Assembly (NCBI GenBank): GCA_000611775.1
Contig: KK106984.1
Coordinates: 3,511,341 to 3,575,340 of the forward strand
Reading direction: 5' to 3'
Origin: Umbilicaria muhlenbergii
Taxonomy: Eukaryota; Ascomycota; Lecanoromycetes; Umbilicariales; Umbilicariaceae
Length of the DNA: 64,000 nucleotides
Both the position numbers and the translations under genes were made by a program. How positions within the stretch are numbered: position 1 is the first letter of the stretch; each line of letters starts with the position of its first letter. The notes beneath the pieces were generated by a model. It was given only the letters and a program-made list of their open reading frames with translations. It searched no databases and was not told where the DNA came from. Positions 39,760-50,993 of this stretch are shown here, piece by piece.

Positions 39760-40107
39760 AAGTATACACAGAGACAACATTCCTCGTAAGCACATATATT
39801 CCCACTTCTACTCGCTCATTTAGCTCACAGCACTCCTAGATGTTGCATGTGGAAAATCGTTCGTCCGCCCCGCCCTGCAGCAGCCAATATATGCCCGTAG
39901 CAGGCATCATGCCTACATGCGCTCGGCCCGACTATAGGCGCTCGGTCAATGTAGGCGAGCACCGAGAAAGCCGATATGGGGGGTTATTTAATGTGCCCTG
40001 ATTTCTACGAAGACTGCTTGCTTCTACACGTTCATTTATATCAATTGGAGCGGTATTTAGCTAGATATAATACATCTATTTGGCCTCTATATCGCCCCAT
40101 TGCAACA
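39676..40107 (+). repeat. right arm of the 432-bp inverted duplication
   Basis: 165-bp segment (39676-39840) plus LTR (39841-40107). It has the same length and order as the left arm. One mismatch was noticed in the 165-bp part and none in the LTR. Confidence 0.88.
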
Positions 40108-40575
40108 GGTTATGAGCCCGGTCAGTGCATAACTACCGCCTGTTGTCGTTGCTTTGCCCTACTACCCTACTCTGCCCTAACCCTCGCCGACGAACCCTCG
40201 ACCCGATTAGGCAATCGAAAGCCTACCACGCAAGCGGACGATATAAACGTCCATTTCCAGACGATAAAACATCGGTTTATCGCTCGAACCAAAGAGGTCG
40301 AAAAACTTCGAAAATCCACCCCCCCCACCTTCGAACCGTTATCCACGCCGCCGCAGACGCAGGAGCAGTCATACGGACTTGAAAGAGCATGGAATACAAT
40401 GGACTGAAGGGCACGACGGCCCTAAAGCTCAACGAGAGCAATTATATGGCATGGGCCGAGTCCGTGCAGGCATATTTGGTGGCACGAGACCACTGGGACG
40501 TCGTTGAAGGGGCGTACGCCAAGCCAGAAAAGGTGTTAGTGGACGAAAAAAAAAAAAGGCAGGACCATTTCTGCG
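39841..40575 (+). mobile_element. Copia (Ty1-like) LTR retrotransposon remnant: 5' LTR, leader and gag start
   Basis: A fossil fragment. It has a 267-bp LTR (39841-40107, TGTTGC..GCAACA), a primer-binding site directly after it, a leader, and the beginning of a Copia gag (from 40389: KLNESNYMAWAESVQAYLV, the LxxxNYxxW signature). Protease, integrase, reverse transcriptase and the 3' LTR are absent. The right edge at about 40575 is approximate and meets the ankyrin relic. It is clearly incomplete. The identity of its LTR with the inverted left copy suggests the rearrangement is young. Confidence 0.8.
40108..40123 (+). promoter_or_regulatory. Copia primer-binding site, initiator-tRNA half-molecule type
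   Basis: GGTTATGAGCCCGGTC starts at the first base after the LTR. Its first 12 bases complement the anticodon arm (GGGCTCATAACC) of initiator tRNA-Met, rather than the 3' acceptor end. This mode is known for Drosophila copia and yeast Ty5, which prime from a tRNA half. Confidence 0.75.
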
Positions 40576-43171
40576 CCGTCTCTGATATAAATTGGGCCAA
40601 TTCGGATCACAATAGCAGTAAGGGTACTGTTCATAGTGCACATCACCAGGGCATTCCTCGTCGTCATCTACCAAGCTGTCAAACTCAATGCCACACTCTG
40701 TGAGGGCCTTTTCAAGAATCCTTCGGCGTGCAAAGCAGATGCGACGTGCCAAATCTAACGGTGTAATCCCATCATCGTTCTCATCTGTAATACGAAGTCC
40801 TGCTTCAAGCAGGATTTTGAGAAAGGTTTTGGGGTTCGCTTCGTCAAATCCGAACGAGGCAAGATTGTATCCTGGAATAGCGAGTCCTTGAATAGCTCTG
40901 TGAAGACATGTCTCATTACTAGTAAAGTCTCTCGTCAAAGGGTTCGCCCCTCGGTCGAGAAGGAGGCGTAGAATCTCAGGGTCTGTACTTAGGATAGTAT
41001 CACAGGTTCGGAGCAAAATTGTCGGGCCCCAAGGCTCAGATTGGTCCAAACAAATGAAGTCTGCAGCTAAATCAAAAAACATCTTTACCGAGTCCTGTGG
41101 ACAATCATTCAGATACTTGTCGTCATCTGAGAGTCAGTGTTCAAATGAGGACTTACCAGAAAGCTATCCCCAACACATTCAGCTAAAGCTGACGGAGGCG
41201 ATGAGTCAGAATTAGAACGGAGCATTGGATCAGCACCTGCATTTAGCAGAACTCGTCTGCAGTAACGTAAATTCTCCAATCGCGTGAGGTCTTCTGGAAA
41301 ATCTGGTCTCAATTCGAATTCATTCACGTTGTAGCAACTCAGTAATGGAACAGGACTCAAGTTAAACATCTCGCAAGGGTAGAAGGCGTTGATATCCAAC
41401 CCGTGGGTAACCAAAAAGTGGCAGACTTTGGGTCGGCTAGAGTAGTAAGCATGCTATCAGACATCAGTGAATCCAGACGCCAGCCTTTCATGGATATGCA
41501 ACGCACATATAACAGAGACCGGCCCATCGAGTCGCAATCTGAGAGAGAAGCTCGCCCTTGTTCTATCATCCTTTGAACGCCATGTAAATCATCCTCAGAG
41601 ATCAGATGCAAGATCTCAGCATCGTCCGGTATCATGGCGCAGAACGACAATACTGGGTTCAGAGAAGTAGCATTTCGAAAGCTGATGAATTGTTCGAACG
41701 ACACGCTAATCTTGCTCTTTGGAAAAGATCCGTTTGGTAGATAGTCGATACTTGCAGAGAATGACTCGAGGACCGCGTTTTCCGGATCATCCTCACTGGG
41801 AGCATCGGTGGATGGTAGTTGACTCCTTTTGTGAAATACCACGATGTTGCCCTCGCCTGTCCGGAACGTAGTGTGGTCGCATTGATTTGTGTAGCGGCCT
41901 TTGAAGAGCTTGCTTCGGGAACGGCTGACTGGCAGAATTGTGAGTTCACTTCTGAGAAAGATCTGCAGCGTCGAGTCTCACCTATCTGATTGACAGACAT
42001 AGATTGAGAAGAGTTGAGAAGTCCTCGGATTCTCTTGATGGCTCTAATTTTCTGCTGGCTGGCTCCTGCACCTACATAAGGACTGGTGGATCCTCTCCTT
42101 TTCCGGCTAGTGTGATTCAATGGGGAAATACTGGCCCGCTCTACTGCCTCCAGAATTTTGTCAAGGTTCTTGATCATCAGTTGTGCATCCTTTGAAAGAA
42201 AAGCAGTCCCCGTTTTCGAAGCGAATTGGTAGAGCTCATTTATGCTTCTTGAAAGCTGAGAGGCCTCTTCATGCGAGGTGAAAATCTGATCGCCTCTGTC
42301 TTTGTACAACCCTTCCCTGGCTTGCGGACCTTTCTGGGTCGTTGTAGTCTTCTTTGCCAATAGCGAGGCTATCATCTCCGGTTGCTCAGTGACTACCTTA
42401 TGAAGTTGCTCGATCTTGGCCTGTAGAGTCTCAAGTTGCTTTGAAGTCGGCACGATGGCATTGTCCTGAAGCCTGCCATCAGGGCTATCAACACAGTTGC
42501 CATCCTCACATTGCTGGGGAGCTTTTGGAGTTGGAATAGCAATGACGCTTGATGAGGCGTGTTTTTGATTGTCCTGTACGTCGACCAGGGCTTTGGCCAA
42601 AACGGCGAGCTGGCTGAGAACTTGAGAATTGGAATCACTGAGAGAATCGAAACTTTTGCCAAATGAGGCATATTCAACGTGCTTTTCCGGTGCAAAGACT
42701 TTTTGCAAGATGAGTTGCTGGCGATAAGAGTTCAGACGCGATTCCAAGGCATCTATTTCATTTTTGCTCCAGACAGACTTCAGTGCTTGACCAATGCTTT
42801 TCCATGGTTGATGTTTGCCGCTGTACTTCAATCTTTGCAATTTTTGAACTAGTTTGTCTGCTACCTGCGCACATTCGGTCGCAATTACACTGAAGTTCTT
42901 AGGTCCGTGTGAGCCGCTGTTGTATCTGTGCATTCAACAAGCTCACCTCTTCACTCTCCACAAGACCTCCAGTTGATGAATCTCTTGACTTCAGTAACTC
43001 TTGCAAGCTCTTGTTGAAGGTAATGAGTCGGCCTGTAATACTTTCTAGATCGCTATGCTCAGACACAGCCCCAGATTCGTAGAGATCCTTTCCTATCGAG
43101 ACAAGTTTAAAGGCAAAGTCAACGAACTGAAAAACATTGCCCGCAAATGATGCAGCAACTAGTGCTTCCAT
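40576..43171 (-). pseudogene. ankyrin-type protein with fungal NLR-like N-terminal domain, decayed
   Basis: The start MEALVAASFAGNVFQFVDFA at 43171 is the helical N-terminal domain common to fungal STAND/NLR and ankyrin proteins (SesA/N-terminal-signalling type). Then come coiled helices (KNEIDALESRLNSYRQQLIL), a long middle part, and ankyrin-like motifs: GRSLLY + HAYYSSRPKVCHFLVTHGLD, DPEILRLLLDRGANPLTRDF, NETCLHRAI, DDGITPLDLARRI. The pieces lie in different frames: breaks near 42915 and 41800, and after the GTAAGT intron at about 41160 the frame does not join. One 5' intron (GTGCGT..GATAG, about 41508-41458) looks real. The 3' end runs into the Copia fragment. Such proteins are thought to act in self/non-self recognition (family knowledge). 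This copy appears dead. Confidence 0.7.
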
Positions 43172-43189
43172 GGTCAGATGATAGGACAA

Positions 43190-43973
43190 GAAGGAGGATC
43201 ATACGCTGAAGAGAAGTGACATTAGGAGGAGAAAGCCCAAATCGTTGCCGGAATACTGTGGTCACACAAACCTAAGTACAGCCAAGTGGTTGGCGTTTAG
43301 GCAGCAGTACCTGGACGGCTGAGGCAACAGCGTCAGCGAACCAAATACTTCATAGCGGTCCAGATCCGAGACATATAACGCAGCACGTTGGCAAGCCAAA
43401 CTAAGTCTCATAATTTTCTACCAAGCAGTCCATTCCAAGGGTGGTTTTCTCCACGGTTTTGTGACCGACATTGAACCATCATCACCAATAACTATGCTTC
43501 CCCAACGGTAGATCACCTAGTATACAACTTAATTTAGTCATACCGAGTACACAGTAGCCTAGTACCCTGGTACCTTTTACAGAGGAGACTGTCGTGGTTG
43601 GGGCGGTTGTGAAGTGACACTGCCAGGCATCTTCGCGGTTCGTTTCAGGCTTCTCGACTCGTACAAGCACTGACCGGTAAGCCAGCCCTTCTTACTCTGT
43701 ACCCCGTCTCATGTTCGCTCACCCAACTTCCAGTGCCACTCGCGCGCGCTTAGGGCGGCATCATTCTTTGGCGCAGACGGGGTTGAGCTCGACGCAGATT
43801 TCTGAGCTCTTGGCAGGGCCACCGTAGGCGAAGGTAGCAGACACGGCAGAGTACACATACGCCATTAACATTCAAAGAGCGGCCTGCTCTACTACACCCT
43901 GTTAGATCGCCACTACTTTCGAAGCTGCCCGTTGGAGATAATCGTCTGGCCTGGAACTCCATAACTGCAGGCA
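43190..43973. other. intergenic region before YIF1
   Basis: 784 bp between divergent starts of the ankyrin relic and YIF1. Only shadow frames are present, and no motif is assigned. Confidence 0.45.
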
Positions 43974-45148
43974 ATGCAACGGTCCTCCTACGCGCCTCCA
44001 CCAGCACACTCACCCCCCCTCCACCACCCCGTTCCCCAGCATGTCTCCACCGTACCGATGATGCGCTCACCCCCGCCTCCAGGACCACCATCCCATGGGG
44101 GCTCCGGCTATGGCAGCCCCTACGGTGGTGCCTCGATGGGGCAAGCAACAAGCGGCGGTGGGTCGTTTGCGCCGGCCTTTGGGGGCTTCATGAACGACCA
44201 GACGGCGCAGATGGGGTTTCAAGTGGGCAAGAGCGCGGTGATGGCTGGGCAAGAGTATATGGAGCAGAACGTAAGCATGCCGACCATGTCACCACTATCT
44301 GGGCCAGTCCAGCGTACTAAAAGCAGCTTTTGTACAGATCAACCGCTACGTCTCCATCGGCGCCCTAAAACACTACTTCAATGTCACAACCCCGTACGTC
44401 CTGCGCAAACTCCTCCTCGTTCTCTTTCCCTGGCGACACAAGCCCTGGTCTCGGCAACAACGACCTTCGACAACCAGCTCCCAAGACACCACCACCTACT
44501 CCTACTACTTCCTGCCTCCGCGCGAAGACCTCAACTCTCCCGACATGTATATCCCCGTCATGGCATTCGTAACCTACATTCTTCTTTCCACGCTCCTCGC
44601 CGGTCTAAGGGGGGCATTCCATCCCGAAGTCATGGGCCTGACGGCCACGGCGGCATTCGCGATCGTGGTGATTGAAATCCTTGGTCTGAAATTCGGTACC
44701 TATATCTTGAGCATCAGCAACGATTCGCAGTTACTAGACCTCGTTGCGTATTCAGGCTACAAGTTCGTGGGCGTCATCGTCACGCTGGTGATCTCGGAGA
44801 TACTCAATGCAGGACGCGGTACGGGTGGATGGGCGGGATGGACCATCTTTACATATACCTTCCTCGCAAATGCGTTCTTCCTTGTAAGCTCTTACTTTCT
44901 TTCCTCCTTTTCCTAAACGGAAAGTCTATCTAACGCTCCCAATCTAGCTCCGCTCCCTCAAATACGTCCTCCTGCCCGACTCCTCTTCCCACACTCCCGC
45001 CGGCAGTGGAATGCAAACCGTGGCACGCTCCCAAAGAAATCGACGCACCCAGTTCCTATTCCTTTACTCTTACGTCGTACAGTTCATTTTCATGTGGATC
45101 TTGACACGGCAGGATAGCGAGAGGGTGGGCGCGAAGGTGGCGTCGTGA
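43974..45148 (+). CDS. YIF1: Yif1-like Golgi/ER membrane protein
   Basis: Exons 43974..44270, 44338..44883 and 44948..45148 (introns 67 and 64 nt) give 347 residues in phase. The first 75 residues are Pro/Gly/Ser-rich and cytosolic. Then follows the Yif1 signature: GFQVGKSAVMAGQEYMEQN, INRYVSIGALKHYFNVTTPY, VLRKLLLVLFPWRHKPWSRQ, DLNSPDMYIPVMAFVTYIL. Next come the hydrophobic Yip1-type segments (LTATAAFAIVVIEILGLKFG, LVAYSGYKFVGVIVTLVISE, TIFTYTFLANAFFLLRSLKY and a C-terminal FLFLYSYVVQFIFMWIL), about five membrane spans. Yif1 pairs with Yip1 and Rab/Ypt GTPases in ER-Golgi vesicle formation. The start is the first ATG giving the Pro-rich head; an upstream start cannot be excluded. Confidence 0.93.
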
Positions 45149-45752
45149 AACGGGAGAATAGAAAGGAGGAAGCATAGGAAGATGCGGCGTACTTGGGCGA
45201 GGTATACTATGCTTTTTACAGACAATGGAGAGGGCGGGACGGAAGTATATTCGTTGACGGCGGCAGTTGCATAGCTGCATGAGCGGCCTCTGGGACATTC
45301 TAGATTAGGAAATGTCCTTTGTACCGCTAGATACAAATTCAAGAATATGATAGTCCCGCCATGGACGTTAAGCTGATTAAGGTTTTCATACTGTGATCCA
45401 ACGTAGCATCTGGTAGAATCGAAATGCGAGTAAATCGCCACACACTCGACGCCTGCGGCACAACAAAGGAACGTACAATGTTACTCTGCGAACTCCGAGG
45501 ACAATGACATCCATGAAAAGTGAATGTCAGACACATCAGTAGATAGTTACGCACTCCGATTTTCGCACTCTTGACCCCTCTGAATATCAATTTCCATCGT
45601 ACTCGGGAAATATCACTCCCAAACTATGAAGCCCTGCCCTCATCCGACACCGTATGCGAAAATAGTAGGGTTAGAGGAATTCGCCCGCATTAAGTGGGCC
45701 CTTTCGATGACTAGCTTTACAAGTATAAATAAGCAATTGCTGCATATCAAAG
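45149..45752. other. intergenic spacer between YIF1 and the tRNA gene
   Basis: About 600 bp with only short antisense frames. Nothing recognised. Confidence 0.45.
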
Positions 45753-45826
45753 GCCCGGGTGGCACAATTGGCTAGCGCGTGAGACTTTTAATCTCAAGGT
45801 TGAGGGTTCGAGCCCCTCCTCGGGCG
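45753..45826 (+). tRNA. tRNA-Lys (anticodon UUU)
   Basis: A 74-nt cloverleaf can be folded by hand. Acceptor stem GCCCGGG pairs with CTCGGGC (one G-T pair). The D arm contains the A box TGGCACAATTGG. Anticodon stem TGAGA/TCTCA encloses loop CTTTTAA with anticodon TTT. T arm is GAGGG-TTCGAGC-CCCTC with a canonical B box GGTTCGAGCC. No intron. A short T-rich run (TTTTGC at about 45840, TTTTTTTGTTTTT at about 45891) could terminate Pol III. Confidence 0.95.
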
Positions 45827-46623
45827 GACGTGTTTCATCTTTTGCTTCGTAGAGGCTTGGTTGGATTTTTGGGGCTGTGGTGGGGAGGTTTTTTTGTTTT
45901 TGGGTGTTGGCGAAGGCAGGGCGGATGAAAGGGCTTTGTGCTGAGTTAGTGAGGCTCGCTTACGGATAGGGGCATGGTGGGAAATAAGACAGGATTCTTG
46001 CCTTTGGGTGAACAGAGGTGGGCAAAGATCAACGGTTTGTTTTTGAGTGGTCATGAATATGAAAGCGATTGTAAAGCGTGACACAGGTGTGTACCATACG
46101 TACTACAGATTATTGGGGATAGCTTCACTAGGAGAAAGGCCGAGGGAACCCCTAGGTAGCAAATCAACAACAATGGGATCTATGATCCGCATCCCCGAAA
46201 GTGCATTTCCCAGAGCACTAAATAACTATGTCATACCTTCTTCGTCGTTGTGAGATCTAGGGAGTCTCCCGTTGCTCGAACGTAGACTGGCGTCTCTTTT
46301 GGTTGGGTGCCCTGGTAACCCTTTGATGGAAAGAAAAGCGTTTCCAAAGGGGACCGCCATGGATCGTTGACTCAGGAGTTGACCACCATACTTATTGACA
46401 ACGAGTGGAGACACCGAGGTCACACACAATTGGCTGTGACTACATCCATGATCGGTGGCTAATATGCCAGCTCAGTTCCACAGTCACAGCAGGACAGTCG
46501 ACGTCCATACCGGCGCTCCTTTTGAAACCCGGTCAAGCACATGCTATTGACCAGCCGCCTCAACTAATTCCCTCAACCAAAAAGCCCGCCATCCCCATAC
46601 CCACAACCCACCAAACCCCCAGC
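45827..46623. other. intergenic region, nothing recognised
   Basis: About 800 bp between the tRNA gene and the 3' end of the SRP receptor gene. The plus-strand frame 46405..47220 is antisense to that gene and Pro/Thr-biased at its start, so I do not call it. Confidence 0.45.
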
Positions 46624-48815
46624 TTACCCCATCAAAAGCCCCACAACACTCCCCACATTAAGCGTCCTCAAATCCCCATAATGCTGCCCAACCCCCAAAA
46701 AAACCACCGGAATCCCCGTCGCATGCACCATACTAACCAACGCCCCGACCATATCCCCCACCGTATCGCACTTGCTGATAATAAACCCATCCAAACGCCT
46801 CCCGGGCCCGAAGCTACTATTGAAACTCCGAGCCTGCGCCACGCTATCCGATCCCACCAGCGCCTCGCCGACCATGAGGATCTTGTCCGGATTGGCGAAG
46901 GTAGCGAATTTCTCCAGCGACGACATCAGGCGCGCGTCGTTGTGGCGACGGCCGGCCGTGTCGATGAGCACGACGTCGAAGTTGTGAGCGGCGGCGTAGG
47001 CGACGGCGTCTTTGGCGATGTTGGCGGCGTCTTTGCCATAGCCCTTTTCGTACAGTTCGACTTGGCCCGCGCCCTCCTGGCGAGCGGCCAGTTCCTTGAG
47101 GTTGCGGGCGTGCACGCGGAGTTGCTCGACGGCGCCGGAGCGGAAGGTATCGCATGCGGCGATGAGGAGTTTGAAGTTGTTTTGGAGGAGGAAGAAAGCG
47201 AGTTTCGAGAGGTTGGTTGATTTGCCGACGCCATTGACGCCGACGATGGAAATTACATACGGTCGAGGTTTGGGGGCTAGTGGGTTTAGGCTAGATGGGG
47301 AAGTGACAGCGGTGATTGATCGAAGGAGATCGAGGGAGGTGGTTGGGGTGAGAATCTTGCGGAGAGAGGATTCCATGGCCGTGCGGATGGTTGTTTCGAT
47401 GCCTATTGTCTGTCAGCGCGATGCCGGATTTATGCAGGGGTCGGATGCAGACGCACTTTCGAAGCTGCCAGTTTTGACGCCTATCAGCTCACGCTCCACG
47501 CCTTCACATAGACGGACTGCCGCTTCTCGTGCAACGTTTTTCTTCAGAAGATGCTCCTCCATCCCCTTCATAGGCTTCTCAAGGTCTTCCTTAGTCAAGA
47601 CTTTGCCGCCAACTATATTACGGAATAGTCCGCTGATCGCGTCCAGGCTTGATCCAACGACCCCACCGGTTGCCGATGTGCCTTTGGCTTTCTTTGCGTC
47701 TGCACCTTGCAGTATCGAATGAACCTCATCGTCAAGGTCCTTCAACACGAATTGCCCCTTGCCAGTCCTTGTGCCAAATGATTCCGGATTTATAGCCTCG
47801 ACAGCCCCTCCTCTGCTCGAATAGTCTGGATCCGCACCACTGTCTTCACCTGGTGATGTGGCCGAGTAATCCAATGGTGTTTCATCGTCCTCATCTGCCA
47901 TACCCTCTGCGTTCCATTTTCGCATCCTCTTCGAACCCCCTTTCGTAGGCTTCGGCTTTCTCCGATCCTCATCCCCCGAAGTGTTTGCTGAAGAGGTAAC
48001 TGCTTTCCGAGCTCGTCGTGAGGTACTCCCTTTGGGGCCTGCTTTGCCGGAAAGTAAGTGGTTCGCGGCAAGAGGGGTCGATGGCCTGGAGGTATCTGGA
48101 GTAGATATTGGCGTAGCGTCTATTGAAGTCGCACTACTGTGGGATGGCTGCGCTATATCCAATACCGCACGTTAGCCCAGTACGAAAGCAAATGTTCTTC
48201 AAAGCCAACACTCACCCTTTAGAAGACCTGGTAATGGGGGAGGGGCCTCGTTAGGTCCAGTCCCGGAGCTCGATGGAGGAGTGAGATCATCCGGAACATT
48301 ATCTTGTGCTTTGACAGCGCTCCTGGCTGTAGAGCCCTCGAGTTCTTTCAGCTGCTGGTCGAAATATGCGTCAAAGTCGCAATCAACAACGCTAGTATGC
48401 GGCTTCTTTAGCTGGTCTCTGTACAGATCCACAAAGATAGTCCGGATGTTATCTACTAGTTTGTCGATCCATGAGAGGTGAAGTAATGACTGGTAGACTG
48501 CCTAGCATAATAAGTGCCAATGAGCAACTATATCAAAAGGCTAGGTCCAAAGGTGTTCTAAGGGTAAGATGCTCGTACCACGAAGATCAGACCTAGATCC
48601 TTTACGCTCGTCCACTTCAAAGTATACTGGTCCTTCTTGTAGGCAGGATTCCTGGCTGCCGATGCATCGTCTGCAACGCTTGCACCGGGGAGGACTTTTT
48701 CTTCAATGAAGACATCTTTGATCAGACCATTTACGATGCTGGCGCTCACAGGCGCATATGACCTTGACCAGAGTACCACTCCAGCAGTGGTCAAGATCTC
48801 GAAGCTGTCAAGCAT
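46624..48815 (-). CDS. SRP101: signal recognition particle receptor alpha subunit
   Basis: Exons 48815..48579, 48501..48216, 48152..47457 and 47402..46624 (introns 77, 63 and 54 nt) give 665 residues, every phase closing. N-terminal SRX domain: MLDSFEILTTAGVVLWSRSY, YTLKWTSVKDLGLIFV, AVYQSLLHLSWIDKLVDNIR. A charged linker follows (KPKPTKGGSKRMRKWNAEGM). The NG GTPase domain shows G1 GVNGVGKSTNLSK, G2-region DTFRSGAVEQLRVHAR, G3 IDTAGRRHND and G4 SKCD (SKCDTVGDMVG; TKxD elsewhere), ending GVGQHYGDLRTLNVGSVV. It docks ribosome-SRP complexes at the ER by pairing its GTPase with SRP54, anchored through SRP receptor beta. Length agrees with fungal homologues (about 620-690). Confidence 0.96.
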
Positions 48816-49576
48816 GTCGAAGTTGCAACACGTAAGTTGGTGTTGCTCGGCGCAAGATGACGATGTGCTTCAAGGTCTCGCCCGTTGTCTTGGCAGTTCA
48901 AGAAGACAGAAATCTGCGCCCAGCTCAATCGACGCTCAGCCTGCCGCTTGTAGGGTGACCGGGGTACTGCAGCACCCTACCGTGGGTGGGTGATGGGACA
49001 CCTTGTCCGGCTGGTGGGTGGTGAGCGCTCTCTCGCATCGCCTCAGATAACCTTATTGATGACTTCGACGTGAGATGCTAATGGCCTTCCGTAGATACAA
49101 AAGGGAAAGGTGACCCTCTACGAGCAATACTGGCTCCGTCCAAAACTAAGCCAGTCACCGCCCTCAAGATACCGAGCCTACATGGAATCAAGTGAGGACC
49201 TGCATTGCTCTAAGAACTGACGGCTAGAAGATTGACATCATGGGTATTTGATGGCTCTTTATGAGTAATGCCGTGCTGAAAGCGCATTGACATATTATTA
49301 GAGTCGTAGAGTAAAAATTGCTCTGGATCTGAAAATTAAAAAGTTAAACTTACTCATCAGCTCGAGCTAGTACGTATTAGACTAGGGTGGTGGCGAGAGA
49401 GTGGAAGAAATCTCAACCACCCAAAAGTCACTTCTATATCCGTACCACGTACTTAATGGCCCCGGAGGAATGAGGACGATACCTTGATTTGTTTAGTTGT
49501 ATGGTTTTAAGTCCACATTCGAGCGCCATCCAAGTCAACCTGTTCCTCCCTCGGCACCACCTATGGCTGCTATCTG
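48816..49576. other. intergenic region, nothing recognised
   Basis: 761 bp upstream of the SRP receptor gene and of the zinc-finger relic. No coding frame or repeat found. Confidence 0.45.
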
Positions 49577-50583
49577 ATGCAAGCGAGCGAACTCCGCGCG
49601 GGTCATCGTCACAAAATTATCCATGAAGCCAACAATAATGGGAAGCAGAACGCCCAGACTTCTCAATCAATCTGCCATCAGACCTGGCAAGAGGGTACAG
49701 AGCCCCACACTTCAAGACCCGTTTCCACCAGACCATGGCTGGTGTTGTTACTGCAAGAGTCAACTAATCTGTTGCTTCACAAGGCCGAGAAGCATCCCGA
49801 GCTTATATGGCCCACGGCATGGCCCTTGCCACAGACCGCCTCGGGTACTTGTCCAATTTGTCTCCAAGGGTTTGCGCAACTGAGGCAGCACATAGCCACC
49901 GTCCACGCCTAGGCTCCAGTTTTCGCGATCTACGACGCATTTCCCGCTGTTGCTGCTTGTAAGGGGTTCTGCTTCATCTGTGAGGAGAACCCTCTGATGC
50001 TGCTACGAAAACATCAGAACATCTTTCATCCGATCTTTAAGCCAACTGAACATGGCATGGCTGCCATAATCGCGATAGAGGATTACCCCTTCCCGCTTGC
50101 ATCCGGCCTTTGCTGCCTTTGCAAGCTTCCCTGCCCAGATTTGCATGCGCACGGCCTGCTCGCGCACCGGTATCATGTCGACGACCCTGGAAATTCATTT
50201 CCATTCAATTCGGGTACTTGTCTTGTCCATGGTCAACGTGCAATAAAGTGTCCGACAACCTAGCCGTCCACGAGCTCCTTGAACACTTCGATTTTGCGCA
50301 TGCTAATCCCTTTCCCATAGCACCTGGGCAGTGTTTGGTGTGTAACAAAGAAGTGGATGATCTCTCTCAGCATTTGGTATCAGAGTTGCCGCTCCACTTG
50401 ATGTCCTTCAAGGCCACGCGTTCTAGGGGCTTCTGTTTTGTTCCAGGATGTGGAAGAGCTGCGAGCAATGTGTCAAGGCATACCTGGGAATATCACATAT
50501 GTCCTATGGAAATCAAATGTCCCATACAGGGTTGCTCGAATGAGGATGTTGACACCATGAATCACTGGAGAGACCAACATTAA
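49577..50583 (+). pseudogene. tandem C2H2-like zinc-finger protein gene, frame-broken
   Basis: Translations in three frames give a ladder of related fingers about 30-45 residues apart: PFPPDHGWCCYCK, TASGTCPICLQGFAQLRQHI, CKGFCFICEENPLMLLRKHQ, YPFPLASGLCCLCKLPCPDL, NSFPFNSGTCLV, NPFPIAPGQCLVCNKEVDDL and GFCFVPGCGRAASNVSRHTW. Most share F-P-x3-G-x-C-x2-C-x7-L-x2-H-x3,4-H. The 3' end (IKCPIQGCSNEDVDTMNHWR) adds another finger. An in-frame TAG separates fingers 2 and 3 (near 49910), and frame slips occur near 49750 and 50235. No convincing introns rescue these, so the gene is probably dead, or the assembly has errors. I do not recognise the family; fungal single-copy transcription-factor-like or RNA-binding arrays are alternatives. 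Confidence 0.6.
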
Positions 50584-50993
50584 CCCATTGGCTCTGTGAT
50601 GATAATTCGTCACAGACTAGAGAAGGGGGATTTGCGGAAAGCAAAAGCACTGATAGTCATGGTGAAGATAGGGCGGTTCTTTTAGATAGAAGATCCGTTA
50701 GTAATGCCCAGATCCTTGCGCGCCTCTTATCCTAGACGAAGAGCTTGGACGAGCTCCACCAGCCAGAGTTGAGGCTAAGTTTTCAACTTTATGGGACTGT
50801 TTTTGTGTTCATTGACCATTGGTAGATCTGGGATCAAGGCCTTGTAAATGCGGCGATGGGTACAGCCAAGCGCAAAAGAGGGAAAAGACACGGTAAATCA
50901 AAACACAATAAAACAGCAAAGAGATTGAGGCGAATACAAAGAATCAGCAACCTAGAAGAAAGTCGACAACGTCCATAGGCACTGACAACAAGC
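50584..50993. other. convergent intergenic region
   Basis: 410 bp between the zinc-finger relic and the RGS receptor gene 3' end. Nothing recognised. Confidence 0.5.

Noticed and set aside
38845-40107. The inverted duplication as a DNA transposon with 432-bp terminal inverted repeats
   Set aside because: The ends are TGTTGC..GCAACA, the right end is followed exactly by a Copia primer site and gag, there is no target duplication at the two outer edges (flanks CTTGA and GGTTA), and the spacer has no transposase. LTR plus inverted duplication explains more.
44067-44252. Minus-strand frame over the YIF1 first exon
   Set aside because: It is antisense shadow of the Pro/Gly-rich YIF1 head.
46405-47220. 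271-codon plus-strand frame
   Set aside because: It is antisense to the GTPase domain of SRP receptor alpha, and its first part is Pro/Thr/His low complexity.
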